From positions 1,031,017 through 1,095,016 of the forward strand of contig ML976991.1 in the NCBI GenBank assembly GCA_010015675.1: a stretch of 64,000 nt of DNA, in the 5' to 3' direction. Below the pieces are notes generated by a model. That model was not told the DNA's origin and ran no database searches. It was given only the letters and a program-made list of their open reading frames with translations. The translations under genes were made by a program, and so were the position numbers. Below are positions 1-11,137 of this stretch, piece by piece. Source of the DNA: Byssothecium circinans (lineage: Eukaryota > Ascomycota > Dothideomycetes > Pleosporales > Massarinaceae). How positions within the stretch are numbered: position 1 is the first letter of the stretch; every line of letters begins with the position of its first letter.

Positions 1-699
1 CGCATCTATACCAACCGGGAAATGAAGGCCGGAATTCTTCACTGCTTCCGTTTGTTTCTGGAAACTGGAAGACTGAAGTACAGGTTGACTATCAAGTGGA
101 GTAGTGATAAGGTCACAGCTGTTGTATACGTTGTATCTTCTCTCACAGTGCTCGCTATGGAGGCCTTGGAGGACGCTTTGTTTTGATATCCGGACTCGAA
201 CTAGTATGTTGTTTTATCGATGTTATTCACAACTCGTATCATTTGCATGATTTGAACCCCAGTCTAGCGGGCTACTGCAAGGCCCTCAAAATCACCTACT
301 TTTGCATGCTAAAGTCCGTTATATCCGAAGCGCAAGGAGGACACATGCAAGGGGAGAAAAGGCAAAGATGCGCTTGCAGTGTGTGATCACTATGCAGGCG
401 AGAAAAATATCGCCCCGTGGTAGAGAACCGTCTTCTGAGGTCATTTATGCTCAGTTATTGAGGTGACGTTACTATTCCAAGGGCGAGGCTTTCGTGGCCG
501 TCTGCCCCGTCGGGACGCAGGAGCCTGCGCAGCATATCCAACTGGGCCTAAGAAATCGGAGCGGCAACGCTAAGATTCAGGGTTCTGATAATCGGCTCCT
601 CGACCAATGTAGAAACCTCTCAGAAATTTAGGATATCTGCTGTAACCATCACCGTCTGTCCGTATGCAGACGATAGCGTTCTGCTTAAGGTTTACATGG

Positions 700-834
700 T
701 CCACCTTAAGTTTTGTACCAGTAGGGGACCCCGTGCCACCCGATCAAGCCCCACGACGCTACGCTTCCGAGACGGGTTACCGGCTGATTGTTGATTCTCC
801 AAGGCCCCCCTGCTGGTACAAAACTTAAGGTGGA
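700..834. mobile_element. Small MITE-like inverted-repeat element
   Basis: The ends form a terminal inverted repeat of about 28 bases. The left end starts TCCACCTTAAGTTTTGTACC, and the reverse complement of the right end reads the same with one or two differences further in. The unit is about 135 bp and has no coding capacity. Weak matching continues outward (TACATGG on the left against TACAATG inverted on the right), so the true ends may be near 693 and 842 with TA flanks, as in Tc1/mariner-type MITEs. Element class is inferred; the inverted repeat is directly visible. Confidence 0.6.
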
Positions 835-1222
835 GCATTGTATAGTAAGGTACAGAAAGCAGTCGAGACTTTAGTGCGTGTTGTGTCTCGTCACCATCCC
901 TATACGACATTGGGAGGCTTGTCCGAAGATGGGGGTCGGATAAATCGGGTACAGCCATACCTACCAAAATTCAGGCTGAAGAGGTCGGGATCAACCTGCG
1001 CCACAATAATTAAAATTGACTAGTCCACATACTCATTGTTGGAGGTTCTACAGGCCGTGCGCAAGTGATTCGAGAAGTGCGATATCCTGAAAGGCGTCCG
1101 TCAGCCTACGACTGCTCACCGAGTTCCTTGGAGGTGGTACCAAACCGCCAGTGATGAGCCCTCCAACGGCGATGCGACCACCGACGACAGTACGGTCGTG
1201 CTTCTCGGGTTCCTATAACCTA

Positions 1223-1537
1223 TGCACTGCCTACATGCTGCATGAAGCATGTGGCCAATAAGAAGTCGCTTACTAAGCTCCCCTTTAACTTATCTTTGCC
1301 GGCGTACCATGGTGGCAGCAACATTGGCACGTTGGTGGCTAAATGCCAACATTTGAAAGCACGGTACCCATTCCTAACCCCATAAGGTTGCCCTAATCAG
1401 GTGCTCGACATTTTGCTGGTTCTTAGTTATTAAATCTTACGGTGAACCTAATAAAGTTTACTAAATGTGTAATGTTACCATTACGTGCCAATAATTTTGC
1501 TTTGGCCACATGCTTCATGCAGGGTGTCGGCAGTGCA
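1223..1537. repeat. Second inverted-repeat element (about 315 bp)
   Basis: The arm at 1223-1259 (TGCACTGCC, then TGCATGAAGCATGTGGCCAA) is repeated in inverted orientation at 1502-1537 with a few mismatches. The interior is non-coding and contains shorter hairpins. The size and arm length suit a non-autonomous DNA transposon or a decayed fold-back element. I could not identify a target-site duplication. Confidence 0.5.
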
Positions 1538-1926
1538 CGTACCAGGGCCTAAGATGTCCCATTGAGAGACACGGTGAACGAGTGGAGCTGCCGAATTGGG
1601 GTTGTGGCCGCCGCTACGATCCGTCTTCGGCCAAACCTTATCGACGTGTGACGTCCAGGGTCCAGAGACCCTAGAATTATCATCCTTGTGCAAAAGATAA
1701 TTCTCGAGGGATATACCCTAAGAAGCCCCAATTTTCCCTTGTACTGCGACCCAGCCCAAGTTCCAATCCAAAACCAGCATGAATGTAGTTTTACTTACGG
1801 AAATTGCATACTAAATGGGAGCTTAAGTCGTAAGCCGCTGACATATGCACTCTAGAGCCCAGGGGAAATATATGGGATGAATCGTAGTGCTTGCTTTCGA
1901 TGTGCGCCCTGCTCAAATTTTGCATC

Positions 1927-4167
1927 ATGACCTTCCCCTCTCTCGCTCTAATTGCTATACTGCTTCCTTTGTTCACTCTGACGGCATGCACTACAGGACC
2001 GCTGCAGGTAGACCTTGGCTATGCTATCTATGAGGGGCACACTAACGCAACTGCCGGATTAAACATCTGGAAAGGGTATGCGATTCACGAATCGAGTGTG
2101 TGGATATGCAAGTTGCTGACACGATGGGGACAGGATTCGTTTCGCCGCAGCACCAACAGGCCGACTCCGATGGCAACCCCCTCAAACTCCAGCCACAAAT
2201 CGCACGGTTGTGCAAGCGACCGACTTTGGCCCTTTCTGCCCACAAAACCAACCCTCGATACCGAATGCGCCTTTTATTCCTGGGGATGAGGATTGCCTCT
2301 TCCTCAATGTCTACGCGCCCCAGAATGCGAGTGGCCTTCCGGTACTCGTCTGGATCCACGGTGGCGGCTATGGGTTCGGCGATGGTACCCAGGACATGTC
2401 CACAATCATTAACGCGAATGACGGCAGCTTTGTTGCTGTGACGATACAGTACAGGGTAACGCAAGCTCTTTTGCATCCTCGAAAATTTTCGGTGCTAGTC
2501 CCGCTAACTTGGCCGCAGCTGGGCGCATTCGGGTTCGCTTCTTCTAGCGAAGTCCATAGCAAAGGCGTGGTAAACGCCGGGCTCTTAGATCAAGTCTTCG
2601 CATTTGAATGGATTCAGAAGCACATCTCCCTCTTTGGGGGGGATGTGACGCGAGTCACCATTTCCGGCGAGTCTGCTGGAGGCGGGTCGGTAATGTTGCA
2701 CGCCATGGCGAATGGTGGGAACGGTACCGAGCTGTTCACGAACGCAAGTTCCCCTTCTACCAGCAGATGAGACCTTCATATCTAACGTCCTGCTACAGTT
2801 GATTGCGGCGTCGCCGTACCTACCCGCGCAATATACGTAAGCGCGGAATATTCAGCGGCACTTGTCACAATCGCTTACTCTCGCAACAGGTACGATGATA
2901 CCACTCCAACGACACGCTATTATGAGTTCGCCGCGAAGGCAGGCTGTGGTTCCCAAGGAGAGGTCTTCGAATGTCTGCTTGCGACAGACACTTTGACTCT
3001 ACAAGCGGCCAGTTCAAATGTCTCCACGTCGCAAAGCTATGGGACATGGTAAATGATCCGTCTCGGCCCGCTAGAGTGCTCAAAGAAGCTAAACATTGCT
3101 TAAGGGCTTTCCTGCCGGTAATTGATGGCCAATATGTGCGGCACCTCCCAAGTCGGCAGCTCTCGCAACACCTCGTCAATGGCATGAGAATACTCGTCGG
3201 TGTACGTTTTGCACACTCCCTGTCGAATCTCACCGTCCGTGCTTCATACCTGCTAACCAAGCAAAGAATAATGCCAACGAAGGGGCTCTTTTCGTACCAC
3301 AGAACATCGCCACCCTGACCGACCTGACGGCATGGATTCATGATGCGTTTCCCAGTCTCTCAGACTATAACGTCACGCAAGTACTGGCAACTTATCCCAG
3401 TACCAGCGCTCCAGTCAATGCCTCGGATCTCAAGTATGCAACAGACGGCTACGGTCCAGACACTGCAGTAAACATCAGTCAAGTTGCTACTGGACAACAG
3501 CAACGCGCATATGTGAGAGACTATCTAGACGTCCTTATATGAATGGTACTGATACAAAGCCGCAGAATATATATGCGGAAGCGACTTTTGTCTGCCCTAG
3601 TTATTGGCTGGCATCAGCTTTTGCTGCAAATAGTCGCGTTGCATACAAGTATCAATACTCCATCCCGTTCGCCTCGCATCAGGACGATATCCCCGGTTAT
3701 TTTGGCCCTGCAACGCCGAACCAAGGCCGTGATTTTCTTCTTGCATTCCGCAGTGAGTATCTCCATATATTGGAGCTATTAGCAAAATGGTTTCGCCCTC
3801 CTTTCGCCTCTAGTTTCATGGTACTAATGGGAAATGTTTGATAGAAATATGGGGCAATTTCATCATCCAAAACAACCCCTCCATCTCTGACCAGATCGCC
3901 AACGGCGCCTCGTCATCCCACCAGAACGCTACGAACCCAGCGAGCGCCTGGCCGGCCTGGTCGGAGTTATCGCCACAACATATCAACCTCAATGAGACCG
4001 GCGGAACTCCTTACACCACGGTAACAATGTTTGGCGTACCAGTGACGCAATATATGGAGCCCGGGTTGGAAAACAGCATCACGGTAGCAGATGCATTCGT
4101 TTGGGAAGGCGAACGTGGGGCTAGGTGCGACTTTTGGCGGGCGATGGGACCGACGGTTTCTATATAG
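1927..4167 (+). CDS. Type-B carboxylesterase (secreted)
   Basis: Predicted 582-residue alpha/beta-hydrolase of the carboxylesterase/lipase (type B) family, which hydrolyses ester bonds; substrate unknown. I read nine exons: 1927-2075, 2134-2455, 2519-2743, 2799-2836, 2890-3048, 3105-3199, 3262-3512, 3566-3752, 3845-4167. All phases agree and there is no internal stop. The N-terminus from the ATG at 1927 is a hydrophobic signal-like stretch. The oxyanion-hole motif HGGG is near residues 125-128. The nucleophile elbow GESAGG puts the catalytic Ser near 209. The acid is probably Glu near 336 (NNANEG) and the base His near 451 (SHQDD). An upstream in-frame ATG at 1891 is less likely because it would put a non-hydrophobic lead before the signal. 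The intron at 2744-2798 begins GCAAGT and ends TACAG, so it is a GC-AG intron; using a GT there breaks the frame. The gene appears intact. Confidence 0.88.
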
Positions 4168-4698
4168 GGTGGTTGGTATGGGGAGCGGCATGTGCCGGTG
4201 CAGGGCGGGATTGGGAAATGAGTGGGTCCCGTCCCCATAGTCGCGTGGTTGGAGTAGGTTAATGATGCCGCTTCGCGACTGTTTGGCAAACAACTTTTCT
4301 TCCTGCTTAACATGGAGCTTTTGCAGAAGTAAATTTCAGGTATAATCGTGTTTGGCTCCTGCTGCTACAGTGCTAACGCAGAGTTATTATAACGTTTGGT
4401 CCAACACAAGCTGTGCAAAGCTTTGCCAGACTTTTGACACACGACTACAGGATGCGATTTGGCTGGACCTAAGTCAACTACAAGCTGTCTCCCATTCATG
4501 TGCATGTTACGTATCTTCTAGGACCTACTCAGGTGATCCAAATAGTTTCACCGTTCAAACTTTGTCACCCAAGTGTCACCTGCCTCTTCACTCACAGAGC
4601 ACTAGAATGATATGGAACAGAAGAAAAGGCACGCTATAAAAGCTGCACCAAATCCGCCCGCAGCTTTTTCTCAAACCTCTACCCCAACACAACCAACA
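4168..4698. promoter_or_regulatory. Intergenic, with TATA box for the next gene
   Basis: No gene is visible. A TATAAAAG sequence lies at 4635-4642, 57 bases before the ATG at 4699. Because it falls after the more upstream in-frame ATG at 4612, it argues for the later start of the following gene. Confidence 0.5.
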
Positions 4699-5529
4699 AT
4701 GACGACAACCACCCTCATTTCCAGCACTGAACAACTCAGCGACGTCCTCGCAAAATTAGACACGTCATATGCCAGCCCACCATCCCTCTACATCGACCTT
4801 GATGGAATAAAGCTTTCTCGCAACGGTACCATATCTCTGATAACGCTCCTAAACCACCCATCAGACACGGTATATCTAATCGATGTCCATGAACTCGGTG
4901 CTGCGACATTCACGACTCCAGCCACTTCCCCTACCCCTACCCCTTCTCCTGCCCCATCAACTAACATCAACCCCACAACTCCACCCCACACGCTCCAGTC
5001 CATCCTAGAGTCCCCAACGATCCCCAAAGTCTTCTTCGACGTCCGCAACGATTCTGATGCCCTCTTCGCACACTACAACATCAAACTCCAAGGCATCCAA
5101 GACCTGCAGCTCATGGAACTAGCCTCCCGCACCCGCCCGAAAGCCTATCTCAACGGTCTCGCGCGATGCATACAAGATGATCTTCCCCTATCCGCCGCGC
5201 TGCGTGCTGAGATCCAAAAGACGAAGGACGCGGGTGTTCGATTGTTTGCTCCCGAGAAGGGTGGCTCGTATGAGGCTTTCAATCAGAGGCCGCTGTTACC
5301 TGAGCTTGAGAGGTATTGCGTGCAGGATGTGGTGTTTATGCCGAGGCTGTGGCAGGTGTATGAGGGGAGGTTGAGGAGCTCGTTTTGGAGGTGGATGGCG
5401 GCGGATGATACGCTGAAGAGGGTGCGGGATAGTCAGAAGGAGGTTTTGAGGCCGGATGGGAAGTGGAAGGCTGAGGGGTGGAGTTCGGGAGTTGTGGGGG
5501 AGGCACAGAAGAGGTGGAGGAAGAGGTAG
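4699..5529 (+). CDS. 3'-5' exonuclease domain (RNase D-like) protein
   Basis: Single-exon 276-residue protein resembling the DEDD 3'-5' exonuclease superfamily. Visible motifs are IDLDG near residue 35 (acidic pair of ExoI), FDVRND in the middle (ExoII) and YCVQDV near residue 220 (ExoIII, ending in the expected Asp). The family degrades RNA or DNA from the 3' end. A Pro/Ser/Thr-rich insert lies between ExoI and ExoII, as in many fungal members. The start at 4699 is preferred over 4612 because of the TATA box at 4635. The ExoI motif has Asp where many members have Glu, so activity is uncertain. Nothing in the neighbourhood indicates a specific pathway. Confidence 0.75.
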   Translation: MTTTTLISSTEQLSDVLAKLDTSYASPPSLYIDLDGIKLSRNGTISLITLLNHPSDTVYLIDVHELGAATFTTPATSPTPTPSPAPSTNINPTTPPHTLQSILESPTIPKVFFDVRNDSDALFAHYNIKLQGIQDLQLMELASRTRPKAYLNGLARCIQDDLPLSAALRAEIQKTKDAGVRLFAPEKGGSYEAFNQRPLLPELERYCVQDVVFMPRLWQVYEGRLRSSFWRWMAADDTLKRVRDSQKEVLRPDGKWKAEGWSSGVVGEAQKRWRKR

Positions 5530-5803
5530 GTTGGCTCCGTAGTTTGTAGGGTTGAGTAAGGGGTTGCGTGGAGTGGAAGCGTTTGGGAAATATCTTGGTT
5601 TTGGCATACAAGAAATGGATGAAGTTTGGTGGCACCTCCTGTAGCTAGAAATGTGGCGAGCGTTTCTAAGGATTTTATACGGGATTTTAAAGATAGTCTT
5701 GATATGCTACAACGGATACTGCATGTACCATGATGCAGTTTTGGTGATATCGAAATGCTTGTGCATCAGTTTGAGCTTGGCAACGGGGCAAAGTTGAACA
5801 TCT

Positions 5804-8040
5804 TTAGTTGCCACCTGGCCACTGTGTCCAACACTCGTCTTGGAGATGTTCAGGTATCGCTGATCCGCGGAACAGACTATCGAAAAGGGCGATGTCAACG
5901 CCTTGCAAGCCCCAGTCGCCTTCCTCTGGCCATATAAAATCATCTATAGGCTGAGCGGGGAGAGTGTGCTGTAGCAACTCGCTACCGTCCATAGGACCAG
6001 GTACGTAAGGTATCTGATTCGAAGAACATTCCGAGCGCGGAACGTCTTGGGCAGGCGGCGCAACCACGTCTATTGCATCGGCAGTCTTCGAGATGGCGCC
6101 CCGTTCGAACTTGATACTGCCAAAGCACGGGATGTGAACTTGCAGCGCCTTGCCACCATTTATCAGCTTGCCGCCGCACTCCAGGTCTTCGTCAGAAATT
6201 TTAGATGAATCAGTGCTATAGCAAATAACGTTGGCGGCATCCGCCTCAACAACGAGAAGATCGCCCAGGATACGAGAGATTTTAGACGCTATGGCATCGG
6301 TCCCGGACGCATTCATGGCTTCAACGACTTGCAAGGTACGCTCCATCAAACCACGATCAATTTGACGGCTATGTGCGAGGAGCTTGAAAACGGTATCTTC
6401 GGCGGGTCCATCGCATTGTATATGGGCGACGCACAGAACTGTGGCCGCAATGAAGATGAGAAAGTCGGAGCCGCGACAATAGTATTGCGCAGGATTCGTC
6501 GAGTGGAAAGACAAATAACGAGTCAGGAGCTCACGACTAGCATTCACGGCGGTAATCTTGCTGTAGTCGTACCGGTGGTCTAGTGAGGAGCGCAGGATAT
6601 ATGGCAGATGCAGACGTATCAAGAGATGATAGTGAGAAAATTGATCCATGATGCGAGCTGTATCGCACCACGTCTTCGTCCCATCGCTATTGTCGGACTT
6701 GAAAGTTGGCGTCAGCCACCATTGGGGTGGCATCTCCGCGGCGGCCTTTTGCAATAACTTGTCGATTTCGTGGGTTTCTGCCAGATTGTTGATGTCTGAA
6801 TCAGTGCGTTGGAGAACACGCTCATAAGCAACGTAGTGGATGCGCTCCATACGTTCCATGGGATCGCATCGTTCCAGTGCTCTGGGAGAGGTGAAATGAC
6901 GGGTCTCGAGTGAGGCTCGCGACAGGCCTAGCATGAGCGAGAGATAAGCGTCAGCCTCGGCCAGTCGGAAACTAAGGTGGTCCAAATCGATAGTTGCGCG
7001 GGTTTCTGGTTCTAATATCTTCAGCAATGGTGAGTTGAAGCCTCGATGCAGTGCCATCATTTGCGCGACACTGATAGCGCGACGCGCCGCCATCCACGCT
7101 CTGTGAAGATTCCCGGCATAGTTTTGATATCTCGCCTCCATCATGATACATCCAATAGCTTCGACAGAGCCGATCAGTTCGTCCTTGGTGGTCACGAGCC
7201 GAATGGCCGTATCGACGACGCGATGCATGAGCTGCCTCAGGGATAGGCCTCGGGCCTCTAGATTTTGAATTGCTGAAGGCGGAACGCCCTGAAGGTAAGT
7301 TCCGAGAACCAGTAGCTTCCGAGCGATCAGTATAGGATGAGAGCTTGGAGAGGGTAATCGAAGAATGTGCTGAGGCGAGGGTGGATTCTGTTCGGCGCTG
7401 CTGGAATATAGTTTCCATCCTCCACTGTGAAGATGTGCCGAGAGGCCAACCGGAAGGGTGTATATGATGTTAAGCACATCCTGGCTCGGCCATGCAGCGA
7501 TAAGTTCGCGTTTCAATTCCTCGTATCTATATGCGCAGCTAGTGTCTGTTCTTAGCTGTTGTGCAGTCAGATTTATCACGCCACGCAACAATCCGTTCAG
7601 GGAGCAAGACATACGATTAGAGTGCTTTCGCCGCAGCTTATAGGAACATTGGACACAGACTCAGTCGGGAGAGAGGCTGGGCTCGAACTGTCCATCCAAA
7701 TGTCCTCCGACGCGTCCAGGTTGAGCGCAGGGCTGGTATTCTGGGTCCGCCGCCCGATCGGCTCTTCGACTCGATCGAGCCTCGCAGGGGCGGGCGCAAG
7801 TACTCGCAATGCATGCGCAGTACTGTTTATGACTGGACTCGCGGGCGCGTAATCCCCGTAGAGCTCCTGGCTGATGCATGGTGTTCCACGCCGTGTACAG
7901 TTGTTGCAAATCGGGTTTGTAGGTACGGTAAAGATGCAACGAACTTTGCGCCGTCGACACTCCCAACAGCTCTGAGTGCCCTTCCGTACCTTTCTTCGCT
8001 TCGATTCGGAACTATTCTCAAAAGTAATGCCCTCAGTCAT
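5804..8040 (-). CDS. Zn2Cys6 fungal transcription factor
   Basis: Predicted 725-residue zinc binuclear-cluster regulator in two exons, 8040-7615 and 7555-5804. The intron of 59 bp has a GTATGT donor, a CTGAC branch and an ACAG acceptor, and keeps frame. The six cysteines are at about residues 25, 28, 35, 45, 48 and 55 (C-x2-C-x6-C-x9-C-x2-C-x6-C), preceded by a basic stretch. The middle of the protein matches the general pattern of the fungal-specific transcription factor domain (long helical, Leu-rich). The C-terminus is acidic and aromatic (FIWPEEGDWG), like an activation region. It is divergent from the NmrA-like gene across a 703-bp shared promoter, so control of that gene is plausible but inferred. 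The ATG at 8040 starts the basic N-terminus; a longer upstream frame lacks supporting context. Confidence 0.85.
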
Positions 8041-8743
8041 TTGGAAGTAGAAAATAATGTGCTGAAGACACCTCCCGCGTGATGGATGGATGGTTGTCCG
8101 TCGGATTTGATTCATCCAGGTCGGATCCAATCTGATTCGTCAGTTTCGACCGAGTTACGGACGGAAATTTCGATAGAATTATGCCATTCCCTTACAAATC
8201 AGACGATTGCAGGCCCCCAGCGAGAATTTGTTGATTATATAATAAGTCCGTGGCTAGTGATTTTCTCTAGCCTCCGCACTAGCCACCACCAGTCACATCA
8301 ATCAACGAATGAGCGGAGCGTCTGATAATTGAGAGTGTAATTTATGCCACGAGACGGAGCCGAAGTGATCGCAGTATGTCTATTTTATTTCAGCATTATA
8401 TTCTCGATGACTGAAATGCTGCATGCCAATTATTGTCGTTTAGCAAGAACAAGACTCCAGTTAGCTCGAGGAAGATGTTATACATACCTAGGCAGCTCGG
8501 ATAACTGATAAAGTGTGCCTTACCAAGGTCCAGAATGAATGCATTAGTGACATTGACCTCCCCCTCGCTTCTCTGCTGATCGCCGAGCTGATATTTTATT
8601 TTATAATTCGGCCGAATTCTGTCGACCTGGATTTGGCGACCATAGGTATATAAAAGACAGCATTTCCACAATATGTTTGTTCTGCTCAACATCTCTACTC
8701 ACTTCTTTCACAAATATCATCCACTCAATCCCATACGAACAAA
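8041..8743. promoter_or_regulatory. Divergent promoter with CCG-N5-CGG site
   Basis: Shared upstream region of the Zn2Cys6 regulator (left) and the NmrA-like gene (right). A TATATAAAAG box lies around 8647-8656, about 90 bases before the ATG at 8744. An inverted CCG-AGTTA-CGG pair lies at 8150-8160, immediately followed by another CGG, with further CGG triplets at 8102 and 8122. Inverted CGG triplets are the usual targets of Zn2Cys6 dimers. Autoregulation or control of the reductase is inference. Confidence 0.45.
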
Positions 8744-9944
8744 ATGGTCAAGATTGCGTTAGCTGGCGGTTCCGGCGGTGAGCATCTTCCGGATCCATCA
8801 TATCTGACCAAGAAGTGTCACTGACATGTCGGTAGATGTTGCTTCGGAGATCATCGAAGCGCTCGTCGCTGCTAAGAAGCATGATATTTTGATTCTCTCA
8901 CGACGTGTGCGTTTGTTCTTTAACCGCTCCTTTCCATCTTCAACACCGTCGACTGACCATCCACAGGATACCCCCAAGCGTGAAGCTCTTGCCGGCGTAT
9001 CCTTCGTCAAAGTCGACTACAACGACCCGGAACAGTTGGTGAAGGTTCTTCAAGGCGTGCACACGTTGCTTTCGTTCTGCAGTGAGCAGGAAGATCCGAC
9101 GAGTCCTGCGCAGAAAAAGCTCATCGATGCGGCTGTTCAGGCGGGCGTAAAGCGTTTCGCACCCAGCGAGTGGGCCGCGTACGTCGCACCTAATTCGGGG
9201 TATTCGTATTATAACTGAGCGTGCTGCAGGTCGAAATTGGATTACCTTGACTGGTACGCGTACAAGGGAACGACGCGTGAGTATCTGAAGGAGATCAACA
9301 AGAACAAAAAGGTTATTAACACGCAGATCTCCTCTTGTCTTCATATCCACTTGAATGTAAACAACTGACCAATGTTCTTATTATCACAGGTCCTCGAATA
9401 CACGCTCTTCCAACCTGGCCTCGCCCTCAACTACTTGACCTACCCCCACTCCTCGGCCAAACACCTGCACCTGATGAATATACCAATGGACTTCAACTCT
9501 CGTCGCTTCCTCACCGTCGAAGGCGGAGACGACTCCCGCATCAACCTCGTCACCGTGCAAGATCTCGCCAACGTAGTTGCCAGGGCTGTGGAATATGAAG
9601 GCGAATGGCCGGTCGTCGGTGGTATCCGCGGTACTGAGATCACCATGGGCGACCTTATTTCCCTAGCCAAAAAGATTCGTGGTGGTAACTTCGATATCAC
9701 GAGGCTCAAACAATCCGATCTTGAATCTGGGGAGTACAAGGCTTCGTGGGCGCCGGTGATCGATCACCCGGCCCTGAAGCAGGACCAGGTTGAAGCGATA
9801 TCGAAGCATATCAGCGCAAGGATTTTGCTGTCATTTAAAACGGGTGGGTTTGCGGTCGAGGATAACTGGAATCGCCTGTTGCCGGATTATAAGTTTACTG
9901 ACGCAGAGGAGTTTTTGACGAAGGCTTGGAAGGGGAAGCCGTAG
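8744..9944 (+). CDS. NmrA-like / isoflavone reductase-like protein
   Basis: Predicted 317-residue NAD(P)-binding protein of the atypical short-chain dehydrogenase (NmrA/isoflavone reductase) group. Five exons: 8744-8777, 8836-8906, 8967-9178, 9230-9311, 9390-9944. The N-terminus MVKIALAGGSGD is a Rossmann-fold dinucleotide-binding motif. KRFAPSEW followed by SKLDYLDWYAYKG is the typical region around the active site in this family. The intron at 9312 starts GTTATT, a weaker donor, chosen because it restores the conserved KKVLEYTLFQPGL junction. It is followed on the same strand by a glutathione S-transferase and is divergent from a regulator, which suggests a stress or detoxification role. 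Substrate unknown. Confidence 0.85.
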
Positions 9945-10339
9945 AGTACAGAGAACTGAGAGGGTGCTGAATATGACTGCGGTAGTGTTGAGAGACAGCT
10001 GCGAAATTGATTTGAATGAAAATTGGATAGGTCCACAGATAGAAACTACATGAAACATTAAAGCGTCCTGTACCAAACCTGCCTTCCTCTGGGCTTTGAT
10101 GACCAAAGATGCGGGGTTGCACAGATAGTGGGATGACAATAATGCGGACCGTCCGACGGCCCAAAGCTACTTAATCTATCACTGACGTCAAACACCCAAC
10201 GAGGAGATGTGCACTTTGCAACACCATGACAAATCCGCATTTCATCTAAGTCACATTGGGCGGGGAAAAATAAGAACCCATCAACACGCCCGTCTCATAT
10301 CTCGCACCATAATCGGCTTACCCCTCACTTACCTTCACA

Positions 10340-10345
10340 TATAAA
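10340..10345 (+). promoter_or_regulatory. TATA box of the GST gene
   Basis: TATAAA followed by an A-run, 52-57 bases upstream of the GST start codon, in a C-rich promoter-proximal context. The rest of 9945-10396 shows no gene. Confidence 0.5.
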
Positions 10346-10396
10346 AAAACCGCACAAAATCCACAGTATCAACCACAATACGCCAACATCCCCAAA

Positions 10397-11137
10397 ATGG
10401 TCCTCACAGTCCACCACCTCGGCATCTCGCAAAGCGAACGCATAGTCTTCCTCTGCGAAGAACTCAGCATCGACTACAAGCTCGTCAAACACACGCGCGA
10501 CCCCATCCTCGCACCCGCAAGCCTCAAAATCAAAGGCAATGAAACCGGCAAAGCCCCCTTCATCGAAGACCCAGAAGCCGGCGTCACGTTATCGGAATCC
10601 GGCGCTATTGTTGAGTACATTCTCGCCCGGAATGCTGCTGGCGAACTAGGTGGCTATAGGGGAGAGAAGAAGCTCAGTAAAAAGTACGGAGAGAAGGGCT
10701 ATGTTGATTATATCTATTGGTTCCACTACGCGAATGCTGGGTTGCTACCAGCGTTCACGGTAGTTATTTTTCTTGAGCTCTCCGCCTTACCTAAAAATGA
10801 TCAGACAAAAGAGATGGCATATCAACAACTTCATGCGTCGCTGAAGCATGTTGATGAGAGGTTGGGGAAGGCAAAGTGGTTGGCGGGCGATGACTTCACG
10901 GCTGCGGATATCATGGTGGTGTATTCGCTTACTACGCTGAGGTACTACGGGCCTGCGGTCAGCTTCAAGGATTACAGGAATATTATGAGATATTTGAAGG
11001 ATATTGGGGCACGTCCGGCGTATCAGAGGGCGATGGAGAAGGGGGATCCTGAGATGAAGTTGTTGCTTGGGGAGGATGCGCCTGAGAAAACGCTTCTTGA
11101 GGATGGCGGCATTAAGAGTGATGTTTGGAAGAAGTGA
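10397..11137 (+). CDS. Glutathione S-transferase
   Basis: Intronless 246-residue protein with the two-domain GST layout. The N-terminal thioredoxin-like part (residues 1-85) has SQSERIVFLCEEL and the glutathione-binding ESGAIVEYI motif. The C-terminal helical part carries WLAGDDFTAADIMVVY, the typical hydrophobic staple and N-capping region. The family conjugates glutathione to electrophiles in the cytosol. The C-terminal tail after residue 225 is charged and not part of the core fold. It lies 450 bp behind the NmrA-like gene on the same strand, so joint function in detoxification is plausible. Confidence 0.9.
   Translation: MVLTVHHLGISQSERIVFLCEELSIDYKLVKHTRDPILAPASLKIKGNETGKAPFIEDPEAGVTLSESGAIVEYILARNAAGELGGYRGEKKLSKKYGEKGYVDYIYWFHYANAGLLPAFTVVIFLELSALPKNDQTKEMAYQQLHASLKHVDERLGKAKWLAGDDFTAADIMVVYSLTTLRYYGPAVSFKDYRNIMRYLKDIGARPAYQRAMEKGDPEMKLLLGEDAPEKTLLEDGGIKSDVWKK

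Larger units (their letters stand above)
1..1926. other. Gene-free left end
   Basis: No open frame here shows a recognisable domain, and the frames are short and mostly lack good start contexts. The stretch holds two separate inverted-repeat structures (annotated on their own). Base composition is near balanced, unlike the coding DNA that follows. I see no tRNA or rRNA. It looks like an old intergenic region with relic insertions. Confidence 0.5.

Noticed and set aside
4612..4698. Longer N-terminus of the exonuclease-like protein
   Set aside because: A TATA box at 4635 lies inside this extension, and the extra residues are Lys/Pro-rich without conservation.
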